Shown: positions 45,209 to 53,613 of the stretch, one piece after another | Layout of the letters: every line of letters starts with the position of its first letter | Position numbering within the stretch: the stretch's first letter is position 1 | From: Gemmiger gallinarum | Lineage (GTDB): Bacteria > Bacillota > Clostridia > Oscillospirales > Ruminococcaceae | Assembly (NCBI RefSeq): GCF_014982805.1 | Contig: NZ_JADCKC010000002.1 | Span: forward strand, 310,001 to 374,000 | Direction: 5' to 3' | Length of the DNA: 64,000 nt | Position numbers and translations under genes: made by a program | The notes under the pieces: model-generated | What the model was told of the DNA's origin: nothing | Seen by the model: the letters and a program-made list of their open reading frames with translations, nothing else | The model's database searches: none

Positions 45209-45252
45209 ACAGGGTCCCTGCCTTTCAGCGTATCAAACAGCGGCGCGGCCGC

Positions 45253-46665
45253 TCAGCTCAATTTTTCGTCGTTGACCATCTTGCCGCCAAACACCGTGCG
45301 GAAAATGATCTTGATGTCCAGCGCAACCGTCCAGTTTTCAATATACCAGATGTCGTAGCGGATGCGCTCGGCAATGTCGGTGTCTCCCCGCAGGCCGTTG
45401 ACCTGCGCCCAGCCGGTACAGCCGGGGCGGACCTGCTGGCGCACCAGGTACCGGGGGATCTCCTCCTTGAAGTGTTCCACATGGAAGGGGATCTCCGGCC
45501 GGGGGCCCACCAGACTCATGTCCCCTTTCAGGACATTGAAGAACTGGGGCAGTTCATCCAGGCTGAATTTGCGGATAAAGCTGCCGAATTTTGTCTTTCT
45601 GGGATCGGCGTTGGTGCTCCAGGCGGTGTCCTGCTGGGTGTTGACCCGCATAGAGCGGAATTTGTACATCATAAAAGTTTTTTTGTTTAAGCCCACCCGC
45701 TCCTGACGGAAGAGCACCGGCCCCGGGCTGGACAGCTTGACGCCGATGGCCACCGCCAGCATGACCGGGCTGGTGAGCACAATGAGGATCAGGCTGCCCA
45801 CAATGTCCAGCAGCCGCTTGACAAAGGCGTTGGCCAGATTGTCGAAAGGCGTCTGCCGGATGTTGATGAGCTTGCACTCCCCCAGCACGTCGATGGTGGG
45901 GCGGGCAGGCAGATAATCATTATAAAAAGGTACCATGGTCACCCGGGTGCCGTGTTTGTCGCAGGCGGCCAGCACCGAGGTGATGTGGCTCATATCGGCG
46001 GCATCCAGGGCGATGACGGCCTCCTCAATGACGGGGTCGTCCAGGCAGTGGTCCAGCGCCTCGTATCCGCCCAGACAGGGGCAGGAAAAGTCCGGATTCG
46101 GCTGATCGGCCAGATAGCCGTCCACCGCAAAGCCGTAGTAGGGGTTGTGTTCCAGGGCCAGCAGATACTGGGCGGCGATCTTGCCGCCGCCGATCATCAA
46201 AACATGGCGAAGCCCTTCCCCCCGGTCCCGGCGGCGTCTGCGGTACCACCGCATGACCAGTCGCTTGACCACCAGGAAGAAGGTTGCCAGCAGATAGAAC
46301 AGGACCAGCACCATGCGGGAGAAGTTGGTGAGGCGCATCTGGTACAAAACGGCCTGAAAGGCCACAATGCCCACAAGGTTCACCACCGCGATGATGCGGC
46401 TCTTGCGCCACAGCCCGTAAAGGCGGGTATCGTCATACAGGCGTAAAAACCACAGCACACCGCCTTCCAGAACGGCGAACACCGCCCCGGCGGCCAGGGT
46501 GCGGGCATCCTGAGCAATGTCCAGCGCCGGACCCGCGCCGCCCTCCTGGAAGAAGCGGATATAGTTGAACCGCAGATAGTTTGCCAGCAGATAGGCGGCG
46601 AAAATCAGCAGCATATCCCCAAGACAGCTGCAGACCGCTTTGATTTTGCGGTTTTTTTCGATCAT
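45253..46665 (-). CDS. Polyprenyl glycosylphosphotransferase (exopolysaccharide initiating enzyme)
   Basis: 470 codons. Four N-terminal membrane helices, then a CoA-binding-like domain (MIGGGKIAAQYLLALEHN, about 155), a further membrane helix (about 275-300), and the bacterial sugar transferase domain: GPVLFRQERVGLNKKTFMMYKFRSM, SFIRKFSLDELPQFFNVLKGDMSLVGPRPE, and VRPGCTGWAQVNGLRG. It transfers a sugar 1-phosphate to undecaprenyl phosphate, starting the repeat unit. It is first in the glycan operon, behind the promoter at 46730-46758. No flippase or polymerase gene is seen nearby. Confidence 0.92.
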   Translation of the reverse strand: MIEKNRKIKAVCSCLGDMLLIFAAYLLANYLRFNYIRFFQEGGAGPALDIAQDARTLAAGAVFAVLEGGVLWFLRLYDDTRLYGLWRKSRIIAVVNLVGIVAFQAVLYQMRLTNFSRMVLVLFYLLATFFLVVKRLVMRWYRRRRRDRGEGLRHVLMIGGGKIAAQYLLALEHNPYYGFAVDGYLADQPNPDFSCPCLGGYEALDHCLDDPVIEEAVIALDAADMSHITSVLAACDKHGTRVTMVPFYNDYLPARPTIDVLGECKLINIRQTPFDNLANAFVKRLLDIVGSLILIVLTSPVMLAVAIGVKLSSPGPVLFRQERVGLNKKTFMMYKFRSMRVNTQQDTAWSTNADPRKTKFGSFIRKFSLDELPQFFNVLKGDMSLVGPRPEIPFHVEHFKEEIPRYLVRQQVRPGCTGWAQVNGLRGDTDIAERIRYDIWYIENWTVALDIKIIFRTVFGGKMVNDEKLS

Positions 46666-46729
46666 GCCGTCCTCTCCTTTTTGTCAAACGTCCCCGGCGG
46701 CGTCTTGCCGCCGACCGATACATAGAATA

Positions 46730-46758
46730 AGGATACCACATTCTGCGCGGTTCCACAA
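46730..46758 (-). promoter_or_regulatory. Promoter of the exopolysaccharide operon
   Basis: TTGTGG, 17 bases, TATCCT on the minus strand, about 60 bases before the sugar transferase ATG. Confidence 0.7.
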
Positions 46759-46782
46759 GAAAACAACGCCGTAAAATTCTAT

Positions 46783-46869
46783 CTGCAAGGGGGCACCTGC
46801 TGCATGATCGGGCCTTGTGTTCCAAGAAGGAGCCCTTCGGCCCTCTGCCTTGCATCTGCCCCCTTGCAG
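46783..46869. repeat. 13-bp perfect inverted repeat upstream of the exopolysaccharide promoter
   Basis: CTGCAAGGGGGCA at 46783-46795 and TGCCCCCTTGCAG at 46857-46869 are exact complements 61 bases apart. The left arm begins 24 bases upstream of the -35 box. The inside contains no ORF. It could be a paired operator, the base of a long hairpin at the 3' end of the 46962-49067 gene, or a small mobile repeat. Confidence 0.7.
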
Positions 46870-46961
46870 CGATTTTACGATGCTTTGCAGTTTTTTCAAA
46901 ACCCTTGTTTTCTCGTGTCGCCTGCGCTCTCCCGCCCCGCTTTGGGCGCCGGGCGGGACGC

Positions 46962-49067
46962 TTACTCGTAAAAATACTCCCAGTCAAAGAAGGTGCCGTT
47001 GACCTGGGCCGACGATACGGTGAGGTGGGCGGCGTTCCCGGGCAGGGCGGTGAGGGTGACGGTGCCGGTGCCGTTTTCCATGGTGACGGGGATGTCGTAG
47101 CCGTCCTTGGAGGTGGGGATAAAGAACTCACAGTTGAGGCTTTCCCGCCCCGCTTCCTCACACAGGCGTTTTTCGGTGTCCGGCGAGACGTGGAGGTAGC
47201 TGCCCACCCCGCCCCGCAGCAGGAAATTGCTGTCCACCGTCTGGGTATAGTGGAGCGTCACATCCGCCACCCCGCAGAAGGTGGGGTCGTCGGCGGTGAC
47301 GGTGAGGGTCACCACGTTGTCCGCCGTCTGGGCAATGTCCACAGTGGTGGTCATCCCCATGTCGTTGTCCACGCCGTTGCGCTGCCAGAAAATGTGCATG
47401 CCGCCGCAGGCGTAGGTGGTGCCCACCGGCACCCAGTAGCGGTAGAGTTCCCGGTAGAACCACCAGTTGGCGTTGCGGCTCCACCGCTCATAGGAGCTGA
47501 CCTTGTAGCTGGGGGTCTGCACCAGGTCGAAGCCCCCCGCCTGGAACTGCTGCAGGTAGGCCAGCCGCTGACTGTCCCCCAGCACATGGATGATATAGTC
47601 GGTGCCCGAAGGCTGAAAGACCCCTTCCATCGTCTCCAATGCGCTGGCGTAGGTGCTCCACAGGGTGCGCCCGGCCAGAATGCTCTGCTCGGTGGCCAGC
47701 TTTTCGGCCTTGTCCCCCAGCCAGCCGCCCAGGGAATCCACCCGGGTATAGCCCTCGCCCCTGCCCTGGATGCGGGCGTCGATCTGATCGCAAGCCCCCC
47801 AGACCAGCACCGCGCAGCCCGCCACCGCCGCCACCGGCGGCAGCACCCGGCCCAGAATGCGGAAGAGCTTTTCCCTGTGCCGGGCCAGCCAGGCCAGCCC
47901 CGTCACGGCCAACGCCGGAAGCATTACGGCGATGAGGGCCTTTGCCCCGCCGTCGGGGCCGTTGCGGGCGGAGGAAAGCAGGCAGTAGAGGATGTTCCAC
48001 AGCGCCATGCCCAGGGACAGGGCGAAGAGTGCCGCCGCCCGCACGGCGTTTTCATCGGTGCGGGCCCGGAAGATGACCACAGCAAAGACCACGGCCAGAG
48101 CCAGGGCCGCCCAGAAGCTCCAGTTCAGTTCCAGCTCATTGAGATAGTAGAGCTTGGCCTCCTGGCTGGAGCTGTAATACCAGGCCTGATAGGCGGAGGT
48201 GCCCCGGGTCTGCCGCAGCCAGGACAGAGGATGCCCCCAGCTGACCACCATGACCGAGACGCCCAGTCCCGCCACGCTGACCAGGATATACTGTCCCACC
48301 CGCAGGGCCACCGCCTTGAGGTTGGTCCCGTAGTGCCGCAGCAGAAACAGTCCGTAGCCCAGAGCCACGGCAATGTACATGGCGGCGCCCATGTCGTTGC
48401 TCCAGGGGACCATCATGCCGGCGATGAAGGGCACTGCCACCGCCGGGCCCAGGGGCAGATACTTTCTCAGGCCCCGGGCCTCCGGGCGGGGCGGGTGTTC
48501 CCGCCAAAGGCAGAGGGCCACCCCGCACAGCAGCACGGCAATGGGCAGCGCCCCCGATCGGATCATGCGGGCGCTGTTGCCGCTGGAGGAGGCATAGCCC
48601 AGCAGCGACCCCAGCCATCCGCCGCCGGGCAGGGAGATCCCCTGCACCACCAGCAGGCAGTAGCCGCTGAGGACGGCGGTAAGGGCCCGGGCAGGGCGTC
48701 CCCTGCCCATGAGGGCCCGGCTGACCGCCAGAATCAGCAGCTCAAAGCAGAACCAGGTCAGAAAATCAGCGGCGAACATGCTGCGGGCAAAGGTGTTGCC
48801 CACCACAAGCAGAATCGCCGCCACACCGTACAGTTCGCCTGCGCCCAGGTAGGCGGCAAACTGGGCATAGGGGGCCTGTCCGGCCAGCAGACGCCGCACC
48901 GGATTGTAGTTCTGGAAGTCCCCGTTCATGATGTCATAGTCAATGACAAAGCTGCCGGCCAGTCCCCGGACAGCGGCAAAGCCCGCCAGCAATATCAAAA
49001 GCGCCGCCCAGGGCGCCAGGCGGCGCAAGGTATGTTTGGTCGTTTCTTTCAAGAGTACCTTCCTCAT
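46962..49067 (-). CDS. Large polytopic membrane protein with exported C-terminal domain, unknown
   Basis: 701 codons. About eleven hydrophobic helices span residues 15-425. An exported soluble region of about 270 residues follows (WLGDKAEKLATEQSILAG... GTYLHVSP-type beta segments). The first loop has VIDYDIMNGDFQNYNPVRRL, an acidic loop like that of GT-C glycosyltransferases, and the overall plan fits that class, but no family signature is certain. It is the last gene of the aromatic amino acid run, 12 bases after the WYL regulator, and could be an unrelated surface-glycan gene using that transcript. Not recognised further. Confidence 0.65.
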   Translation of the reverse strand: MRKVLLKETTKHTLRRLAPWAALLILLAGFAAVRGLAGSFVIDYDIMNGDFQNYNPVRRLLAGQAPYAQFAAYLGAGELYGVAAILLVVGNTFARSMFAADFLTWFCFELLILAVSRALMGRGRPARALTAVLSGYCLLVVQGISLPGGGWLGSLLGYASSSGNSARMIRSGALPIAVLLCGVALCLWREHPPRPEARGLRKYLPLGPAVAVPFIAGMMVPWSNDMGAAMYIAVALGYGLFLLRHYGTNLKAVALRVGQYILVSVAGLGVSVMVVSWGHPLSWLRQTRGTSAYQAWYYSSSQEAKLYYLNELELNWSFWAALALAVVFAVVIFRARTDENAVRAAALFALSLGMALWNILYCLLSSARNGPDGGAKALIAVMLPALAVTGLAWLARHREKLFRILGRVLPPVAAVAGCAVLVWGACDQIDARIQGRGEGYTRVDSLGGWLGDKAEKLATEQSILAGRTLWSTYASALETMEGVFQPSGTDYIIHVLGDSQRLAYLQQFQAGGFDLVQTPSYKVSSYERWSRNANWWFYRELYRYWVPVGTTYACGGMHIFWQRNGVDNDMGMTTTVDIAQTADNVVTLTVTADDPTFCGVADVTLHYTQTVDSNFLLRGGVGSYLHVSPDTEKRLCEEAGRESLNCEFFIPTSKDGYDIPVTMENGTGTVTLTALPGNAAHLTVSSAQVNGTFFDWEYFYE

Positions 49068-49079
49068 CTGTTCTGCCGG

Positions 49080-50075
49080 TCAGCGGTAGCGCTGCTGCAG
49101 CAGGTCCAGCACCTTTTTCATCTCGGCACGGACGTCCGCCGGGCCGACGATCTCCACCCCGCCGGCAAAGCCCGCCACCCAGCCGAAAAACTGGGGGCTG
49201 ACCTGTACCGTCACCGTCAGGTCGAACTGTTCTCCGTCCGGCCGGGGCACCAGGGTGGGCTCGGTGCCGAAGCGGTCGATCATGGCGCCGGCCAGACGGT
49301 TCTCACACCGGAGGGTGACTTTCTTGGCCGGGCCGTTGAACATGCCGAACAGCTGCTGGGTGTAGGTATTGACATCAAACCCAGCGTAGGCGTCGGCGCC
49401 TTCCCGGGGGGCGTCGGGCAGTTCCTCCGCCCGGGCCATCTTGTCCACCCGGAAATGCTTGAGCTGGCCGTCGGTGTAGGCAATGAGGTAGTAGTTGCCG
49501 TTCTCCCACACCAGCGTCCAGGGGCTGACCTGATAGAATTTGCCGTCGTGGCGGGGGACCATCCGCTTGTCCAGCGTCCAGTCGCAGTATTTGAACCGCA
49601 CCTGCACCCCCGCCGTGATGGCCCGGTGCAGCGTGTCCACCGTATACAGGATCTTCTCGTCCTGGCTCTTGATGCGGCCGGAGACCAGCACCGAGCGGGA
49701 AAGCTCCGCCTGCTGCCATTTGCTGGTGAACTGCCCCAGCTTTTCAATCAGGGCCTTGCTCTTGCGGGCGGTGATGAACTTGCTGGTATACACCGCATCC
49801 ACCAGAAGCTTGAGCTCCGCCAGCTCAAAGGGGGTGTCGGCCATGTAATAGCCGCCGCCCCGGCCCCGGCGCTGCAGAATCTCAAACCGGCCGCCGGGCA
49901 GGTCGTTGAGGGTATCAATGTCGGCATAAATGCTCTTGCGCTCGGCCTCAATGCCGCGCTGGGCCAGCAGTTCCACCAGCCGCGGCACGCTGAGAGGATG
50001 CTTTTCATCGGTCTCCCTGGCCAGAATTTCAATCAAGGCCAGCAGCTTGAGTTTCTGCCCTTCTTTGCGGGACAT
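49080..50075 (-). CDS. WYL-domain transcriptional regulator
   Basis: 331 codons with AAAGGAGG upstream. N-terminal winged helix-turn-helix of the DeoR type (LALIEILARETDEKHPLSVPRLVELL... RKSIYADIDTL), then a WYL sensor domain (about 135-225: ITAGVQVRFKYCDW, VSPWTLVWENGNYYLIAY, HFRVDKM) and a C-terminal WCX region. WYL proteins bind ligands such as nucleic acids or nucleotides and control diverse regulons. It overlaps the end of tyrA by 43 bases and precedes the membrane protein gene by 12. It may control the operon it sits in, but no operator is evident. Confidence 0.88.
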   Translation of the reverse strand: MSRKEGQKLKLLALIEILARETDEKHPLSVPRLVELLAQRGIEAERKSIYADIDTLNDLPGGRFEILQRRGRGGGYYMADTPFELAELKLLVDAVYTSKFITARKSKALIEKLGQFTSKWQQAELSRSVLVSGRIKSQDEKILYTVDTLHRAITAGVQVRFKYCDWTLDKRMVPRHDGKFYQVSPWTLVWENGNYYLIAYTDGQLKHFRVDKMARAEELPDAPREGADAYAGFDVNTYTQQLFGMFNGPAKKVTLRCENRLAGAMIDRFGTEPTLVPRPDGEQFDLTVTVQVSPQFFGWVAGFAGGVEIVGPADVRAEMKKVLDLLQQRYR

Positions 50076-50986
50076 AAAGCGTCCCTCCTTTCATGCTGCG
50101 GCCGGTCAGCGGCCTGCGTCGGACGGCTTGGGATCGGGCTTTTGTCAAAGGCGGCACGGCGGACGGTGGACAGGCGGAACATCTCCTCCAGCCCCTCCCG
50201 GTCGCCCTCCGCCAGGCAGGTGCGCAGCTTCTGCATGGCTGCGTCAAACATGTCGATTTCCCCGATCAGGTTGTCCCGGTTCCACAAAAACAGCTCCGCC
50301 CACAGCTTTTCGTTGATGCGGGCAATGCGGGTCAGATCCCGGAAGGAGTCGCCGGTGTACTCAGCCAGGCGGCTGTTGTCGCTGGCGCACATCAGGCTCA
50401 CCGCAATGGCATGGCAGAGCTGGCTCACATAGCCGATCATCCGGTCGTGCTCCGCCACCGTCAGGGTGGTGATGTGGGCAAACCCCAGGGTCCTTGCCAG
50501 GTCCTGACACCAGGCGATGGCTTCCGGGGTGTTTCTGGCGGTGGGGGTCACAATGAAGTTGGCCGGGGCAAAATCCACCTCGGCGCTGTGGGTGATGCCG
50601 CTGGACTCCCGCCCGGCCATGGGATGGCTGGCGATGAACTCCACGCCCTCGGGCAACAGCTCCTGCACCGGGTCCACCACGCCCCGCTTGACGCCGGACA
50701 CGTCGGTGATGAGGGTGCCGGGCTGAATCAGATGCCCGTACGCCTTCACCCATTCCAGAAAGGCGGTGGGGTACAGGGCAAAGACGATACGCTGCGCCCC
50801 CGTCACCAGTTCCTCAAAGTTTTCCGCAGCGCCCCGGGCGATGTAGGCCCGTTCCAGCGCCCAGCGCACAGCCTCCGGGTCCCGGTCGATGCCCCAGACG
50901 GGGTAGCCCTTGCCCGAAAGCACCTGTGCATATTTGCCGCCCAGCAGTCCCAGGCCGACAATCAGGATGGTCTTGTCACGTTCCAT
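50033..50986 (-). CDS. tyrA: Prephenate dehydrogenase
   Basis: 317 codons. NAD(P)-dependent decarboxylation of prephenate to 4-hydroxyphenylpyruvate for tyrosine. ILIVGLGLLGGKYAQVL is the nucleotide-binding loop; DVSGVKRGVV, FIASHPMAGRESSG with the catalytic His, and the helical C-terminal domain with HDRMIGYVSQLCHAIAVSL follow. No ACT domain. The last 30 or so residues (after DKSPIPSRPT) are basic, low in structure, and lie in sequence shared with the start of the WYL gene, suggesting a recently extended C-terminus. Starts 11 bases inside the end of aroA. Confidence 0.93.
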   Translation of the reverse strand: MERDKTILIVGLGLLGGKYAQVLSGKGYPVWGIDRDPEAVRWALERAYIARGAAENFEELVTGAQRIVFALYPTAFLEWVKAYGHLIQPGTLITDVSGVKRGVVDPVQELLPEGVEFIASHPMAGRESSGITHSAEVDFAPANFIVTPTARNTPEAIAWCQDLARTLGFAHITTLTVAEHDRMIGYVSQLCHAIAVSLMCASDNSRLAEYTGDSFRDLTRIARINEKLWAELFLWNRDNLIGEIDMFDAAMQKLRTCLAEGDREGLEEMFRLSTVRRAAFDKSPIPSRPTQAADRPQHERRDALCPAKKGRNSSCWP

Positions 50987-52265
50987 CGTTCAACTCCACC
51001 TTTGCGCCCAATTTTTTCATGGCATCGAAAAATCCCGGCCAGCTCTTGGCCACCGCCCGGGCTCCGCGGATCTCGGCGGGCAGCCCGGCGCCCAGGGCCG
51101 CCACCGCCAGACTCATGACGATGCGGTGGTCGTTGTGGCCCTCCAAAGGCTCCGACGGGGCGTGGAGGGCGCACCCGTCGATGGTGACGGTGTCCCCCGC
51201 GGCGGATACCCGGCCGCCCATCTTGGCCAGCTCGCAGCGCATGGCCTCAATGCGGTCGGATTCCTTGATGCGCAGCCGTCCCGCGTTGCGGATGACGGTG
51301 GTGCCGCTGCAAAAGCACCCCATGGCGATGAGTATGGGCCCCAGGTCGGGGCAGTCGGACAGGTCGATCTCCACCCCGTGGAGCAGGCTGCGCTCAAAGC
51401 GGAGGGTGCCGTCGGCCTCCGCCGAGAACTTGGCCCCGCACCGGCGCAGGATGTCCAGAATCACCTTGTCCCCCTGACGGCTTTCGGGGCGCAGGCCTGT
51501 GACGGTGACGCCGCCGGTAAGGCAACCCAGCACCGCCGGGAAGGCCGCCTGGCTGTAATCCCCTTCTACCGAGAGATCGCAGGGGCGGTAGTGCTGGGGG
51601 GCCGCCACCTTGAAGATGGTCTTGCCCTCGGGGCCGGGGCTCTCCTCCACCCGGACGCCGAAACGGCTCAGGGCATCGATGGTCAGGCCCACATAGCTTT
51701 TGCTCTCAAAGGGGGGCAGCACCTGGATGGTGCTGTCCGATTCCAGCAGGGGCGCGGCAAACAGAATGCCGCTGATGAACTGGCTGGACACATCCCCCGG
51801 CAGGGTGAAAATCCCCGGCAGAAGCCGCCCGAAGATGGTGATGCCTTCCGGCCCCTGCTCAAAGCGGAGATGCTGCTTTTCAAACAGAGCGCGGTAGATC
51901 TCCTGGGGGCGGGCAAAGAGCCGGGGCGCCCCGGTGAAGCGGATCTTCTGGGCCGTCAGGCTGAACACCGGGATGAGAAACCGCAGGGTGCTGCCGCTCT
52001 CCTTGCAAAAGACGGGGCGGGTCACGGTGGCAAAGCCGTCGCCGCAGCCCTGCATCGTCAGGCTGTCCTCCTCCCGGATGATCTTTGCCCCCAGCTGGGC
52101 CACCGCGTCGATGGTGGCGCGGATGTCGTCGCTGTATTCAATGTTGTGGATATGGCTGGTGCCGGTGGCCAAAGCCGCGCTGAGCACCGCCCGGTGGGCC
52201 GCACTTTTGCTGGGCGGCACCGCAATGCTGCCCCCAATGTGGCTGACATAGAGTTTCGCGTCCAA
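50976..52265 (-). CDS. aroA: 3-phosphoshikimate 1-carboxyvinyltransferase (EPSP synthase)
   Basis: 429 codons from a TTG start at 52265, chosen because AAAGGAG lies 7 bases upstream; the GTG at 52298 would place that site inside the gene. Adds enolpyruvate to shikimate 3-phosphate. Seen: GSIAVPPSKSAAHRAVL, the family's N-terminal Lys/Ser motif, KESGSTLRFLIPVF with the phosphate-binding SGSTLRF, VEGDYSQAAFP, and IKESDRIEAMRCEL. It follows aroE/K by 42 bases. Confidence 0.94.
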   Translation of the reverse strand: MDAKLYVSHIGGSIAVPPSKSAAHRAVLSAALATGTSHIHNIEYSDDIRATIDAVAQLGAKIIREEDSLTMQGCGDGFATVTRPVFCKESGSTLRFLIPVFSLTAQKIRFTGAPRLFARPQEIYRALFEKQHLRFEQGPEGITIFGRLLPGIFTLPGDVSSQFISGILFAAPLLESDSTIQVLPPFESKSYVGLTIDALSRFGVRVEESPGPEGKTIFKVAAPQHYRPCDLSVEGDYSQAAFPAVLGCLTGGVTVTGLRPESRQGDKVILDILRRCGAKFSAEADGTLRFERSLLHGVEIDLSDCPDLGPILIAMGCFCSGTTVIRNAGRLRIKESDRIEAMRCELAKMGGRVSAAGDTVTIDGCALHAPSEPLEGHNDHRIVMSLAVAALGAGLPAEIRGARAVAKSWPGFFDAMKKLGAKVELNDGT

Positions 52266-52307
52266 GAAAAGGCTCCTTTCCCCCTGCGGTGAACGCACGA
52301 TCGGTTT

Positions 52308-53561
52308 TCAGTTGCCGGGGTCGAAGGTCTGGTCAAAGGCCTCCACCGCATCCCGCACCGTGTCGGACAGGCGGCCGAAGTTATCCACCGCTGCGTCGGA
52401 ACCGGAACGGTAGAGAGGCGTGCGCTCGGCTTCCATTTTTTTCAGGCTGTGCCCTCCCATGGAGAGAGGACGGCCGGTGGTGGGCAGCTTCTCCACCGGA
52501 CGGCGAATCCACAACACCGGGCCGTTCTGCCGCAGCAGGCGGGCGTTGCCCGGGGTCTTGATGACGCCGCCACCGCAGGCGATGACCTGGCCGTGGTTTT
52601 TGGCGCATTCCCGCACGGCGTCGGCTTCATATTTGCGGAAGACATCCTCCCCCCGCTGGGCAAAGATGTCGGGGATGGGCATTTTGGCCACCTGCTCAAT
52701 CACATCGTCCAGATCCACATAGGTCTTGCCCAGCGCCCGGGCCAGGGCGCGGCCCACCGTGCTCTTGCCGCAGCCGGGCATGCCGATGAGGGAGATGTTG
52801 GACACCTGACGGCGGATATCCCGGTGAATCCTTTCCACGTGGGAGAGGTCCACCTTGCGGTCCAGAAAGCGGGCCGAGGCATACACCGCCTGGGCCACCA
52901 GCATCTCCATGCCGCAGTAGGCAGGGATGCCCAGTTCCTCCGCCCGGAGCAGCAGTTCCGTGCGGAAGGGGTTGTATACCACATCCAGCACCGCTTCCAG
53001 GTCGGGGAATTTTTTCAGGTCCAGGAGGCATTCGCCGTTGTTGGGGTACATGCCCGCCGGGGAGGCGTTGACGATGATCTGCCCTTCACCCGAGGCCTCG
53101 GCCTGCTCGTAGGTGATGCACCCGTCCGCACCGCTGCGGCTGAGGGTGACCACCCGCTCGGCGCCCCGGTCCCGGCAGACGGCCGCCACCGTGTTGCGGG
53201 TGCCGCCGCTGCCCAGAATGAGCACCGTCTTGCCCCGGAACCGCACGCCGTGGCGCCGGGCCAGATAGGCAAAGCCGTCGTAGTCGGTGTTGTAGCCGTA
53301 GAGTTTGCCGTCCCGGTTGACCAGGGTGTTCACCGCACCGATGGCCGCCGCCCGGGGCTCCACCTCGTCGCAATAGGGGATGACCAGCTTTTTGTAGGGG
53401 ATGGTCACGTTGACCGCCTTGAAGTCCCTCGCTTCCAGAAAGGCCTCCGCATCCGCCCGGGTGGGCAGTTCCTTCAGCTCATAGCTGTAGCCGCCGATCT
53501 CCTCGTGAATCTGGCGGGAATAGCTGTGTCCCAGTTTTGCTCCGATCAATCCGTATTCCAT
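52308..53561 (-). CDS. aroEK: Fused shikimate dehydrogenase - shikimate kinase
   Basis: 417 codons in one open frame. Residues 1-245 are an AroE: YGLIGAKLGHSYSRQIHEEI, VTIPYKKLVIPYCD with the catalytic Lys, AVNTLVNRDGKLYGYNTDYDGF, and VLILGSGGTRNTVAAV for NADP. Residues 250-417 are an AroK: LIGMPGCGKSTVGRALA with the P-loop near 258, the DDVIEQ metal/shikimate Asp, RKYEADAVRE, and VIACGGGVIKTPGN. So one polypeptide does two consecutive steps, dehydroshikimate to shikimate to shikimate 3-phosphate. The linker is short. There is no stop or frameshift between the domains. The substrate product passes directly to AroA encoded next. Confidence 0.94.
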   Translation of the reverse strand: MEYGLIGAKLGHSYSRQIHEEIGGYSYELKELPTRADAEAFLEARDFKAVNVTIPYKKLVIPYCDEVEPRAAAIGAVNTLVNRDGKLYGYNTDYDGFAYLARRHGVRFRGKTVLILGSGGTRNTVAAVCRDRGAERVVTLSRSGADGCITYEQAEASGEGQIIVNASPAGMYPNNGECLLDLKKFPDLEAVLDVVYNPFRTELLLRAEELGIPAYCGMEMLVAQAVYASARFLDRKVDLSHVERIHRDIRRQVSNISLIGMPGCGKSTVGRALARALGKTYVDLDDVIEQVAKMPIPDIFAQRGEDVFRKYEADAVRECAKNHGQVIACGGGVIKTPGNARLLRQNGPVLWIRRPVEKLPTTGRPLSMGGHSLKKMEAERTPLYRSGSDAAVDNFGRLSDTVRDAVEAFDQTFDPGN

Positions 53562-53613
53562 CTTCGGATTCCTCCTTTCGGCCCGGCTGTCTTGTTCCCT
53601 CTGCCGGGCGGGG

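Noticed and set aside
46815-50432. 1205-codon plus-strand open frame
   Set aside because: Crosses three unrelated minus-strand genes in antisense; no domain recognised.
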